Below are positions 56,244 through 64,000 of a stretch of DNA of 64,000 nt, piece by piece. Under the pieces are notes generated by a model, which searched no databases, had not been told where the DNA came from, and worked only from the letters and a program-made list of their open reading frames with translations. Each line of letters opens with the position of its first letter. Positions within the stretch are counted from its first letter, which is position 1. This stretch comes from Fusobacterium ulcerans (GTDB lineage Bacteria > Fusobacteriota > Fusobacteriia > Fusobacteriales > Fusobacteriaceae). The stretch lies in the NCBI RefSeq assembly GCF_003019675.1, contig NZ_CP028105.1, positions 946,282 through 1,010,281 of the forward strand. Reading direction: 5' to 3'. Made by a program: the position numbers and the translations under genes.

Positions 56244-57986
56244 ATGAAAAAAATATTGTCTATTATTATGACATCTGTTTTATCATTTAGTTTATACGCT
56301 GTAAATACAGAATATAAGACTGATGTAGTCATTGTAGGAAGTGGGGGAGCTGGTATGACTGCTGCTCTTTTTGCAGCTGAAAATGGTGCTAATGTAGTTT
56401 TATTAGAAAAAACTGGATATATGGGGGGAGCTACTCTTATGTCAGCAGGAATAATACCTGCTACAGGAACTAAACAACAAAAAGATGCTAAAATTGATGA
56501 TTCCATAGAAAATTTCAAACTGGATATATTCAGAGCTGCAAACTATAGTCAGGATAAAGATATGGTTGAAACTGTTGCTTCTGAAGCTAAATTGACTATT
56601 GAATGGCTGGAAAGCATTGGTGTCAAATTCAATCTTATTACTAATGCTTTGTATTATGGACAGTCAAATTATAGAATGCATATAGCTGAAGGTTCTGGAG
56701 CTGGTATGACTGCTAAAATCATAGAAGCAGTAAAGAAAAACCCAAAGATTACTGTACTTAATTTTACAGCTGGAACTGGGTTGATAACAGATAAAGAAGG
56801 TGTTAATGGAATTAGGGCTAAAAAATCTAATGGAGAAGAAATTGAAATATACGCTTCTAAAGTTATATTAGCAACTAGTGGTTTTGCATCTAATGAAGAA
56901 ATGTTAAAAAAATATATTCCTGAGATAGTTGATGCTTATCCTTTAACAGCTCCTGGGGCAACTGGTGAAGGAATAGTATGGGGACAGAAACTAGGAGCAG
57001 AATTAAAAAACATGCACGCTTATCAAGGACATGCAGTTTTCAATCTTCAAACTAAAGGAAGCATGGATCTTTCTATTCTTTCAAGAGGAGGAATTCTTGT
57101 AAATAAAGATGGAAAAAGATTCACTAATGAGATAATGGGATATTCTGAACTTACTCCTCATGTTGTTAATCAAAAAGATGCTACAGCATACATACTATTC
57201 AATAAAGAAAATGCTGAAAAAACTGGTAATTTTAAAAATTATACTTCTGCTGGAATAGTTCTTGAAGGAAAGAATATATCTGAAATTGCTAAAGCTATGA
57301 AAGTGGATGGAAAAGAACTTGAAAAAACTATTAAAACATATAATGAGGGAATAGAAAAAGGAGAGGATGTTTTCAACAGAACTAAACTTCCTAAAAATTT
57401 CCATGGTCCTTATTATGCTATTGAAATAACTGGAGATTTGAGACATACACAGGGAGGTCTTGTTATAACACTTGATGGAGAAGTAAAAAAAGAAAATGGA
57501 GATAAAATTCCTAATCTTTATGCTGCTGGTGGTGTAACTGAAGGGTTCTCAGGGGCTGGAGGGCCTAACTATATGTCAGGTAATGGTCTTTTGCAGGCAT
57601 TCGTTTTTGGTAGAAGAGCTGGTATATCTGCTGCTAAATCAATAACTAATCCTATGGATAAAACTATTATCAATAATATTGCAGCTTTCAAAGATAATAG
57701 AATTGTAAAAGATAATAAGTACAAAGATGGAAAATATATAGGTGAAGGAAAAGGGTACAAAGGAAATATAAAAGTAGAAGTTACTGTTAATGGTAATAAA
57801 ATTACTAAAATAGAAGCTGTTGAATATAAGGATACTGAAATAATATTCAACTCTGCTCTGGAAAAAATATCTGATGATGTGATCTATACTCAAAATACTG
57901 ATAAAATAGATTCAGTAGCAGGTGCTACAAGTTCTGCAAGAGGTATAGGAACTGCCATAAAAAATGCTGTGAAATCAGCTAAATAA
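56244..57986 (+). CDS. Exported FAD/FMN flavoprotein reductase (fumarate reductase flavoprotein-like)
   Basis: 580 residues. A signal peptide (about 1-19, ending SLYA) is followed by an FAD_binding_2 domain with the dinucleotide motif VVIVGSGGAGMTAALFA (about 28-44) and LYAAGGVTEGFSGAGG near the end of that domain. A C-terminal FMN_bind domain (about 485-580) ends in VAGATSSARG, where Thr562 is the likely site for covalent FMN attached by ApbE. Relatives reduce fumarate, urocanate or other enoates outside the inner membrane, taking electrons from membrane donors. The substrate is not determined. GGGGG precedes the ATG and a terminator follows. Confidence 0.88.
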   Translation: MKKILSIIMTSVLSFSLYAVNTEYKTDVVIVGSGGAGMTAALFAAENGANVVLLEKTGYMGGATLMSAGIIPATGTKQQKDAKIDDSIENFKLDIFRAANYSQDKDMVETVASEAKLTIEWLESIGVKFNLITNALYYGQSNYRMHIAEGSGAGMTAKIIEAVKKNPKITVLNFTAGTGLITDKEGVNGIRAKKSNGEEIEIYASKVILATSGFASNEEMLKKYIPEIVDAYPLTAPGATGEGIVWGQKLGAELKNMHAYQGHAVFNLQTKGSMDLSILSRGGILVNKDGKRFTNEIMGYSELTPHVVNQKDATAYILFNKENAEKTGNFKNYTSAGIVLEGKNISEIAKAMKVDGKELEKTIKTYNEGIEKGEDVFNRTKLPKNFHGPYYAIEITGDLRHTQGGLVITLDGEVKKENGDKIPNLYAAGGVTEGFSGAGGPNYMSGNGLLQAFVFGRRAGISAAKSITNPMDKTIINNIAAFKDNRIVKDNKYKDGKYIGEGKGYKGNIKVEVTVNGNKITKIEAVEYKDTEIIFNSALEKISDDVIYTQNTDKIDSVAGATSSARGIGTAIKNAVKSAK

Positions 57987-57987
57987 C

Positions 57988-58031
57988 AAAAAGCCCATAT
58001 TGAATTTAACTATTCTGTATGGGCTTTTATT
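57988..58031. terminator. Terminator after the reductase gene
   Basis: AAAAAGCCCATA (57988-57999) and TATGGGCTTTTA (58018-58029) arms, with T-rich sequence after and A-rich sequence before; usable in both directions for the convergent gene at 58110. Confidence 0.85.
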
Positions 58032-58109
58032 TTTATTTATTTTTTTTATTTGAAACTCTATCTACTTTATACATTAAAAACCTTATGTAGTCCATTATAC
58101 TTATTTTCT

Positions 58110-58631
58110 CTATTTATCAGAGTATGGTTCAAAAATAATTTTTATATTCTTTTCACTTTCTCTGCTGGCTGTTATTATATAGTAATCTCCATTTTTATAT
58201 ACACTATTTGTCTTTTTCATATAAGGTATTATATCAAGTTCATCTTGAGCTGGAGCTTCTGGTATCTTATTTAAAGAATCCATTATTTTATCTTTTAAAT
58301 CTTTATCAATAATTCCTTCATTTAATTCTTCAACTAAGCTTATCAATCTCTTTTTAAGCTCCACTTGATTTGTTTCTAATTTATAGCACGATACAATTAT
58401 CCCTATTCCGTAAGGAGTTTCTTTATCTTTTAATAAAATATCTATTTTTTCACTAAGCTTGCCATTTCTTTTTTCAAAAAAATAATATGTATTTTCATCA
58501 TTAAAAACAAAGCCATCATTTACAAGAATACTTTTTATTTTTTCCAATTCTATCTTTTTTAAAAATAACTCTTTAGAAAAGCTCAAACTAACAACTGCAA
58601 AAAATAAAGCCAAGAATAAAATCTTCTTCAT
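58110..58631 (-). CDS. Exported protein of unknown function
   Basis: 173 residues with a clear signal peptide (MKKILFLALFFAVVSLSFS, cut after SFS). The mature part is Lys/Glu-rich with mixed helix and strand (IELEKIKSILVNDGFVF, YYFFEKRNGKLSEKIDILL) and no known domain or cysteine motif besides one Cys. A periplasmic location is inferred. GGGGGATA precedes the start. It is convergent with the flavoprotein reductase and divergent from the next gene. Confidence 0.7.
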   Translation of the reverse strand: MKKILFLALFFAVVSLSFSKELFLKKIELEKIKSILVNDGFVFNDENTYYFFEKRNGKLSEKIDILLKDKETPYGIGIIVSCYKLETNQVELKKRLISLVEELNEGIIDKDLKDKIMDSLNKIPEAPAQDELDIIPYMKKTNSVYKNGDYYIITASRESEKNIKIIFEPYSDK

Positions 58632-58701
58632 AGTCTATCCCCCTTTTAATAAAACATCCTATATTTTTTATTTATTTAAACAATATTCATCTTCATTTGC
58701 T

Positions 58702-58771
58702 AAAAGTCAACTAGAACATGCCAAAAGGCAACCAATACTGTATAGACATATTTCCTCCCAATTGTTATTAT
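58702..58771 (+). promoter_or_regulatory. Promoter with two upstream direct repeats
   Basis: AAAAGTCAACTA (58702-58713) and AAAAGGCAACCA (58723-58734) are direct repeats 21 bases apart, followed after 8 bases by TAGACA (58743-58748), a 17-base spacer, and TATTAT (58766-58771) preceded by TGT. Repeats on one face of the helix just upstream of -35 fit an activator such as a response regulator; this is inferred. Confidence 0.5.
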
Positions 58772-58797
58772 AGTATAAAAAAATGGAGGTTTTAATT

Positions 58798-59208
58798 ATG
58801 GGATGGTTTTCTTCTAAAAAATGTGAAACAAATATTTATATCATATCAGAAAAAGTAAATGAAAAAGTAAAATTTAATTTTATTTTTTACTCTCTTGATG
58901 AAGGATTAAAAAATGATTATGAATTTCTGAAAAAAATCAGAGATAACATAGGAGATTTAAAAGAAAAATTAAAAACACCTGCTTGGGAAAAATTCAGTCT
59001 GAAGCTGTGGTATAACTATGGAAAAAGCAGTGGGCCTCTTGGTGCTGTCAATTGTGTTGCTGAACTTCCTCTTGATGTTACTGAAGGAAAAATCCTCTAT
59101 GCTGCTATTGTAAATCTGAATAAAAAAATAATAATCCCTGAAAATTATATTTTACCAGTTACCATTAAAAACTATGATAATATAAGAAAATCTACAATTA
59201 TTTTTTAA
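58798..59208 (+). CDS. Protein of unknown function
   Basis: 136 residues from the ATG at 58798, which has GGAGG eight bases before it; an in-frame ATG at 58783 overlaps that site. The protein begins MGWFSSKKC, has no signal peptide or membrane segment, and is probably a mixed alpha/beta cytosolic protein (NIYIISEKVNEKVKFNFIFY, GPLGAVNCVAELPLDVT). I do not recognise a family. It stands alone behind a promoter with direct repeats. The 299 bases after it are AT-rich, with only the terminator of the next gene. Confidence 0.65.
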   Translation: MGWFSSKKCETNIYIISEKVNEKVKFNFIFYSLDEGLKNDYEFLKKIRDNIGDLKEKLKTPAWEKFSLKLWYNYGKSSGPLGAVNCVAELPLDVTEGKILYAAIVNLNKKIIIPENYILPVTIKNYDNIRKSTIIF

Positions 59209-59462
59209 TCTTTTTATTATTTCAAAAAATTTCATAAACTCAATAATTTAAAACGCTTATATAAACATTCTCCTCAAGTTTATATTTTCTTTTTTATAAA
59301 AAATTTAATTTTTCAATAAGTTCATATATTTATTCTATTATGGAATATTATTTATATTATAATTCTCTTTTCTCCTTATTTTATCATAATTTTTTTAAGT
59401 TATAATTAATATTTTAAACTATACAATTCCATAAGCGTGTGTCACTAAGTTGTTTTTTTCAA

Positions 59463-59502
59463 TAAAAAAGAGCTGCAAATGAATAATCTCATTTACAGCT
59501 CT
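59463..59502 (-). terminator. Terminator after the flavin reductase gene
   Basis: On minus AGAGCTGTAAATGA and TCATTTGCAGCTCT arms (one G-U type mismatch) with a six-base loop, followed by six T residues. Confidence 0.85.
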
Positions 59503-59507
59503 AAATT

Positions 59508-60041
59508 TTAATCTTTTACTAATATTTTTTCTATTTCAGCTATATAGATAAGGTGATATCCTCCCCCTTCTCCACTTGCACTATTTTTACCACCATACCA
59601 TTTTCCAGTAAAAGTATCATTTCCTCGAAAATCTTCCTGCCTAAGAGGAGTAGTACATAATTTTCTACATGTAAAACTCATTCTCGCTTCTTCAAAGTAT
59701 GGAGTTTCTTCATCATGGACTACTGTAAAGCCACATTTAGCTATTTTATCTTCATCTCTTCCTGATATCACTCCACAATACCCCAGCTGCTTTCTATAGC
59801 TGTTATCAAATACTGTCAGAGAAAATGTATCTGAAGCTTCTAAAAATTCATAAGTATATCTTTCTGGACGTACTGCTACAAATACTACATTTTTTTTCCA
59901 CAGCACTCCAAAACCTCCCCACCCTACAGTCATAGTATTAACTTTTCCTTCTTTTTCTGCTGTCATTAAAAACCAGTCTTTGGCAAACAATTTAAAAGTA
60001 TTCTCATTTAATTCAATTGGTTTAATTTCATGAAATGCCAT
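59508..60041 (-). CDS. Flavin reductase family protein (flavoredoxin-like)
   Basis: 177 residues from the ATG at 60041 (MAFHEIKPIEL), chosen because GGAGAG lies at good distance; an in-frame ATG at 60086 would overlap the upstream gene. NTMTVGWGGFGVLWKKNV and VAVRPERYTYEFLEASDTF form the FMN-binding split-barrel signature, and QLGYCGVISGRDEDKIAK follows. Relatives bind FMN and pass electrons or reduce flavins. It follows the opine dehydrogenase-like gene by 34 bases and likely shares its transcript. Confidence 0.86.
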   Translation of the reverse strand: MAFHEIKPIELNENTFKLFAKDWFLMTAEKEGKVNTMTVGWGGFGVLWKKNVVFVAVRPERYTYEFLEASDTFSLTVFDNSYRKQLGYCGVISGRDEDKIAKCGFTVVHDEETPYFEEARMSFTCRKLCTTPLRQEDFRGNDTFTGKWYGGKNSASGEGGGYHLIYIAEIEKILVKD

Positions 60042-60075
60042 TATTATGTACTCTCCTTTTATTTTTATATTATTT

Positions 60076-61158
60076 TTATCCCTCATACAAATATGTTTTA
60101 ATTTGTTCTAAATTCATTCCAGCTATTCCCAGTTCTTTAGCTTTTCTTCCTGTTGCTCTGCAATCTTGTTCCATAGCTATACTTCCTATTGTAATCAAAG
60201 AGTCCATTACAGGAGTTTTTACTCCTATCAGTTCAGCTATTACTGACCACCCTACAAGCCCAAAAGGAATATCTTCTGTATAATATCTATTTTTTAACCC
60301 GTCAGGACCTTTAATTTTTCCAAATTGCTCATTTCCAGTAATTGCTTCATAAATATTAGTTTTTACACTTCCAGCTGCTGCTAATGAATCAACTACTGAT
60401 ACTGCCTTATAACCAAATTTTTTAATTATCTCCATTCTTTCTTCATCTAATGCTTCAGTTACTTTTCCAACACATGGAGTTATTCCTTCCTTGTAGAACC
60501 AGAATTCTCCCTCCATAAGTTCTATTCTTCCAGCATTCATTATGCAGCCAGGTACATGAACTACAGGGTTTAAAGTAAAAAGTCCACTTTCAATTACACT
60601 TTCAGCAGCTTCTACATCATAGAATTTTTTTAATTCCTTTAGCACTTCTGCTGTTTTTTTAGCAGGCATCACTCCTGTTTTTACAGGCTCATGAATTCCC
60701 ATTACCATAGATTCTCCTAGCCCCATAAGTCTTGTATCATATGGAAGTGTATATGTTTCAGCAAATACCACATCTTTTTTAATTCCTCTCTCTTTCATTT
60801 TGTTCCAGAAAATAAGAGAACCAAATGTCCCTGCTAAAATTAATATTATCTGCCCATCTTCCAAATGATCTATCAAAAGATCAGCATAGTAACTATGCCC
60901 AAATGCAGGAACTGCCATTATTATATATTTCACACCTTTCACGGCCTCAGCTATATCAGTAGTTACCATAGAAAGTTTTCCTACACCCTCACCTAGAACT
61001 CCCTGCTGAACTATCTCTTTAGTTTCAAATACTTTCTGCATTTTCCCAGCAAATTTTTCATCTTCAAACATACGAACTTCAAATCCTCTTCTTGCCATAT
61101 CTGCTGCTGCTGCGTGTGCACCATTTCCTCCACCTAATATTGTTACTAATTCAGCCAT
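60076..61158 (-). CDS. NAD/NADP octopine/nopaline dehydrogenase-family protein
   Basis: About 360 residues; ATGs at 61158 and 61164 are both possible. The Rossmann motif is VTILGGGNGAHAAAADMARRG at the N-terminus, AVPAFGHSYYADLL follows, and the C-terminal domain has the family stretch NPVVHVPGCIMNAGRIE, whose His is the likely catalytic residue. Such enzymes join an amino acid and a 2-oxoacid reductively, or run in reverse. The substrate pair is unknown. It is divergent from a LysR regulator and upstream of a flavin reductase gene. Confidence 0.85.
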   Translation of the reverse strand: MAELVTILGGGNGAHAAAADMARRGFEVRMFEDEKFAGKMQKVFETKEIVQQGVLGEGVGKLSMVTTDIAEAVKGVKYIIMAVPAFGHSYYADLLIDHLEDGQIILILAGTFGSLIFWNKMKERGIKKDVVFAETYTLPYDTRLMGLGESMVMGIHEPVKTGVMPAKKTAEVLKELKKFYDVEAAESVIESGLFTLNPVVHVPGCIMNAGRIELMEGEFWFYKEGITPCVGKVTEALDEERMEIIKKFGYKAVSVVDSLAAAGSVKTNIYEAITGNEQFGKIKGPDGLKNRYYTEDIPFGLVGWSVIAELIGVKTPVMDSLITIGSIAMEQDCRATGRKAKELGIAGMNLEQIKTYLYEG

Positions 61159-61233
61159 GCCCATTCATCCCCTTTTTTAAAATATATTTTTATATACAAA
61201 CTTTTTATCTATCTAATCTTTTTTATTTTAACA

Positions 61234-61268
61234 TTGAAAATATTTCCTGTATAATCTATAATTTAGAT
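61234..61268 (+). promoter_or_regulatory. LysR gene promoter with LysR-type site
   Basis: TTGAAA (61234-61239) and consensus TATAAT (61257-61262) with a 17-base spacer. Over the -10 lies ATCTA-TAATT-TAGAT (61254-61268), which contains the T-N11-A signature of LysR-family sites and suggests autoregulation and control of the divergent dehydrogenase gene. Confidence 0.65.
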
Positions 61269-61320
61269 ATCAAGTTATATGATAAAAATATAACTAATCC
61301 ATAAAAAAGGAGAATTTCAT

Positions 61321-62250
61321 ATGAATATGCAGCATCTGAAATATGTACTTGAAGTAAATAAAACCCGTTCAATAAATAGAGCTGCTAAAAATCTTTATAT
61401 GGGACAGCCTAATCTCAGTGCTGCTATCAAAGATTTAGAAGAGGAAATAGGAATTTCTATTTTTTATCGTACTAAAAAAGGCGTTCAGCCTACTAGAGAA
61501 GGAGAAAAATTTCTTACTCAGGCTGCAAAGATAATATCACAAGTAATTGAATTAGAATCTTTCTACAAAACTTCTTCAAAATCACTTGTGTTTTTGAGTA
61601 TAGCCGCTCATAGAGCTACCTATATTACTATTGCTATTTCTAAATTTATAAATAATCTTGAAAATAAGAAGGATATGAATATTACATTTAATGAAACTAA
61701 CTCTTTAAATGTAATAAATGAAGTGGCTAACGGTAATGCAGAGATAGGTATTATTCGTTATCAAAATATTCATGAAAGTTACTTTCTTTCATTATTAGAA
61801 AGCAAAAATATAGTTTTTGAACCTCTATGGGAATTTGAAATGCTCATAACTTTTTCAGAAAATCATCCTCTTGCTTCCTTAGAAAAAATACCTTTTGAAA
61901 TGTTATCTGATTATATAGAAATAGTATCAGGAGATACCAAGATCCCAACTGTAAAAGATTTTGAAACTCCTGCTTCTTCTAAGTGTATATATGTTTATGA
62001 TAGAGGAAGTCATATAAATCTACTCGTAAATGTAAAAGGAGCTTTTATGTGGGTGCCTATGCTTCCTGAACATATACTAAAAATAAATCATCTGGTACAA
62101 AAGACATGTACAATTCCTTCAATGATTACTAGAGATATTCTTATTCATTCTTCTGAAAGAATTAAAAGTAGTTATGCACAAGAGTTTATTTTATCTTTGC
62201 ATGATATTATACAAAACATTTCTGCTTCAAATAATGAATTTCTTCTGTAA
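61321..62250 (+). CDS. LysR-family transcriptional regulator
   Basis: 309 residues. The N-terminal helix-turn-helix is typical (MQHLKYVLEVNKTRSINRAAKNLYMGQPNLSAAIKDLEEEIG, about residues 2-44, quoted here only as its position plus the core QPNLSAAIKDLEE). The C-terminal periplasmic-binding-like effector domain follows from about residue 90. Divergent placement suggests it controls the opine dehydrogenase-like/flavin reductase pair. AAAGGAG precedes the ATG; a terminator follows. Confidence 0.92.
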   Translation: MNMQHLKYVLEVNKTRSINRAAKNLYMGQPNLSAAIKDLEEEIGISIFYRTKKGVQPTREGEKFLTQAAKIISQVIELESFYKTSSKSLVFLSIAAHRATYITIAISKFINNLENKKDMNITFNETNSLNVINEVANGNAEIGIIRYQNIHESYFLSLLESKNIVFEPLWEFEMLITFSENHPLASLEKIPFEMLSDYIEIVSGDTKIPTVKDFETPASSKCIYVYDRGSHINLLVNVKGAFMWVPMLPEHILKINHLVQKTCTIPSMITRDILIHSSERIKSSYAQEFILSLHDIIQNISASNNEFLL

Positions 62251-62254
62251 AATA

Positions 62255-62296
62255 GTAAAAGGCTGTAGTCAAAAACCTACAGCCTTAGTTTTTTAT
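62255..62296. terminator. Terminator between LysR and the haemagglutinin-like gene
   Basis: AAGGCTGTAG and CTACAGCCTT form a perfect 10-bp stem with an 8-base loop, followed by a T-run on plus. Confidence 0.85.
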
Positions 62297-62376
62297 ATTT
62301 TTTCAACTTTTATTATTCATGAACTTTACATTAAAACTTGATATCCACTTCTCCAGAGTTTATACTTTCGTATTAT

Positions 62377-64000
62377 TTACTTTATTTCATTTTCCACTAC
62401 TACATCTATTTTACTGTCCATAAGTGAAGCAAGAGTTTCTTTAGAAAGATATATCTTTGGAACTAAAACTTTTACTCCATTTACCTCTTCTTCTACATAC
62501 CAGATAATATCATTTTTAAGATTGTTTATCTGCTCTTTTGTAAGGGCTATTCCAATAGATAAGCTAAAATCTTCCATAGCTTTTACAGAATTATCTAATA
62601 GTATCTGCATCTGTTCTTTTTCATTTGCAGCTCCATTTAAATACCTTTTCCCAGTATTTTCAAAAATAGCTCTGTTTACTATTCTCGACTCATAAAAAGC
62701 ATCTCCCAAAAGTCTGACTTCTCTTTCTGGGTTATATCCTATTTTCCTAAAGAAATAATCTGAACCAAGATAATAGCTCATATCTATAAATTTCACATTT
62801 GTTTCTATCAAATATGTAAATTCAGGAATTTTATCATTTAAAACATAGTTGTCTCTACTTAATATTTCTTCTTTTCCTACATCTTTTTTCTCTTCAGCAC
62901 TTACTAAAATATTTTTTGAATTAATTGAATCTTTTGCTACAACGAACAGTCCTTTATCTCCCTCGGGAATTGTAATATAGCTTTCAATATCGATTGTTCC
63001 AGTTTTTTCTATATTACTGCTATTTAAAATTACCTGCTCTATACTCATATACCTGTCGTTTACTACATTTGTTTCAGTTAATAAAATCCCATCTCCTATT
63101 TCTATAGCAGATATATTTATATTATTTCCTGCTGATATTTTAGTTATTCTATCAGTTTCATTTCCAGAAAAAGAATATCTATAGTTAGTCAAATTATTGC
63201 TCTCACCATCTCGAATATTTCCATTTATCAATTTATATGCTGTTATCTTTATATCTCTTCCTGCTAAAATATTCCCCTCTCTATTTACTACATCTCCTGT
63301 AGTCTTTAGAGTAATATCTTTTCCTGATGAAATATATGCCATATTTTTTATATAATTTGCAGAAGTTCCCCCAGCAGCAGAATAATTTACTGTAATTTCT
63401 CCTAAATTTTCAATTTGTGCCGCCTCTATATAGATATCTCCTATAGCTTCTATAATTCCTGCATTATTCTGTACTTTCCCTAAAGCTTTTATCTCTATAT
63501 TATTTCCAGAGTGTACCTCTCCCTTGTTATTGATAAAATCTTCTTTGAGTGTCATCATCATATCATTATTTGAATATATTAACGAATAATTTCCATTCAA
63601 TATATTTTCTGAATTTAAAGTTAATATATTTCCTGAAGCTATCTGTCCATTATTTATCAAATCTTTTGAGTTTATAGTAAGATTATTCTGTGAAGTTAAA
63701 TATCCACTGTTATTTATATTTTCAGCAGCTGTTATCATATTATCTCTATTTCCTAGAATAATGCTGCCAAAATTATCCATCTTTCCTGAAAGATCAGCAG
63801 TAAAACCTCCTGCACTTCCCAAGGTTTTGTTATTTATTAAATTCATTGCATTTACAGTTATATTATTTCCACTGATAAACTTATTATTATTTAAAAAATC
63901 TCCTGACAGGTTAAGGACTATATCTCCTCCGTTTTCTATATCTGTATTTGTACTAAGAGATATTGCTGTTATTTTTAAAAGATTATTTCCTGTATAGTTT
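62377..64000 (-). CDS. Filamentous haemagglutinin-like exoprotein, C-terminal part (5' end outside window)
   Basis: The frame is open from the window edge to a TAA at 62377, about 541 residues; an internal ATG at 63846 is not the start. Repeated short units such as NLINNK, DLINNGQIASG, DFINNKGEVHSG and GDVVNREGNILAG are haemagglutinin-type beta-helix repeats. Near the end, LTKEQINNLKNDIIWYVEE followed by VLVPKIYLS matches the conserved segment found in CdiA/FhaB proteins before further repeats and toxin modules. Here the protein stops about 18 residues after that segment, so it looks short at the C-terminus. Secretion by a TpsB partner is expected but none is seen. Confidence 0.85.
   Translation of the reverse strand, partial: NYTGNNLLKITAISLSTNTDIENGGDIVLNLSGDFLNNNKFISGNNITVNAMNLINNKTLGSAGGFTADLSGKMDNFGSIILGNRDNMITAAENINNSGYLTSQNNLTINSKDLINNGQIASGNILTLNSENILNGNYSLIYSNNDMMMTLKEDFINNKGEVHSGNNIEIKALGKVQNNAGIIEAIGDIYIEAAQIENLGEITVNYSAAGGTSANYIKNMAYISSGKDITLKTTGDVVNREGNILAGRDIKITAYKLINGNIRDGESNNLTNYRYSFSGNETDRITKISAGNNINISAIEIGDGILLTETNVVNDRYMSIEQVILNSSNIEKTGTIDIESYITIPEGDKGLFVVAKDSINSKNILVSAEEKKDVGKEEILSRDNYVLNDKIPEFTYLIETNVKFIDMSYYLGSDYFFRKIGYNPEREVRLLGDAFYESRIVNRAIFENTGKRYLNGAANEKEQMQILLDNSVKAMEDFSLSIGIALTKEQINNLKNDIIWYVEEEVNGVKVLVPKIYLSKETLASLMDSKIDVVVENEIK

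Overview
The window looks like chromosome of a strictly fermentative, low-GC, double-membraned anaerobe, best matched by a Fusobacterium of the varium/ulcerans/mortiferum type. This is an inference from a trimeric [FeFe]-hydrogenase, type III glutamine synthetase, a GH4 6-phospho-alpha-glucosidase with its PTS permease, a type V autotransporter ending in an outer-membrane barrel, a filamentous-haemagglutinin-like exoprotein, AT-rich intergenes and the rRNA sequence; no database search was run. Species cannot be named.

Layout. 1-7.1 kb (minus): one compact operon of DUF445 protein, ruvB, an Rrf2 regulator, rsmE, mtaB, a LytR_C protein, mreD and mrdA (cut by the window edge), behind two good sigma-70-type promoters. 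7.4-9.0 kb: a HigB/HigA-like toxin-antitoxin pair whose antitoxin carries a C-terminal ImmA/IrrE metalloprotease domain, with its own palindromic operator and terminator. 9.1-13.8 kb (minus): ptsI-ptsH-ispH-rpsA operon. 14-18.2 kb (plus): glutamine synthetase III, a DUF218 protein, a WYL regulator and a zinc-ribbon protein. 18.2-22.7 kb (minus): isochorismatase-family hydrolase and a maltose-type operon (GH4 enzyme, EIICB, RpiR regulator). 22.7-26.3 kb (minus): metN-metI-metQ-metQ under a SAM-I riboswitch. 26.3-31.3 kb: a fused YqeC/MocA-like protein, a MATE pump with an FrhB-like iron-sulfur protein, and an RpiR regulator. 31.3-35.5 kb (minus): hydrogenase operon hydC-hydB-hydA.

35.7-40.9 kb (minus): a ribosomal RNA operon 16S-23S-5S-5S with strong promoter, AT-rich upstream element, processing stems around 16S and 23S, and two tandem 5S genes whose terminal helices differ by compensatory changes. 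No tRNA was seen in it or elsewhere in the window.

40.9-48.9 kb: Crp/Fnr regulator, zinc-ribbon protein, dCMP deaminase-MATE-kinase operon (the kinase is split by a one-base frameshift), small exported protein, AEC transporter, ilvE with an unusual leader region, and two HU-family genes. 49-64 kb: autotransporter, a candidate small RNA, a YfcC-type transporter, an 18-repeat MORN-like protein, an exported FAD/FMN reductase, two unknown small proteins, opine dehydrogenase-like and flavin reductase genes with a divergent LysR regulator, and the 3' part of a haemagglutinin-like gene running off the window.

The most interesting candidates for undescribed biology are: (1) the ilvE leader, where a promoter with an overlapping palindrome precedes a 49-codon ORF very rich in Ile/Val/Leu and an intrinsic terminator just before ilvE; (2) a stand-alone promoter-plus-terminator unit of about 150 nt at 52.35-52.54 kb; (3) three degenerate short elements behind the toxin-antitoxin pair that keep a similar peptide frame; (4) the covarying tandem 5S pair; (5) the frameshifted kinase.
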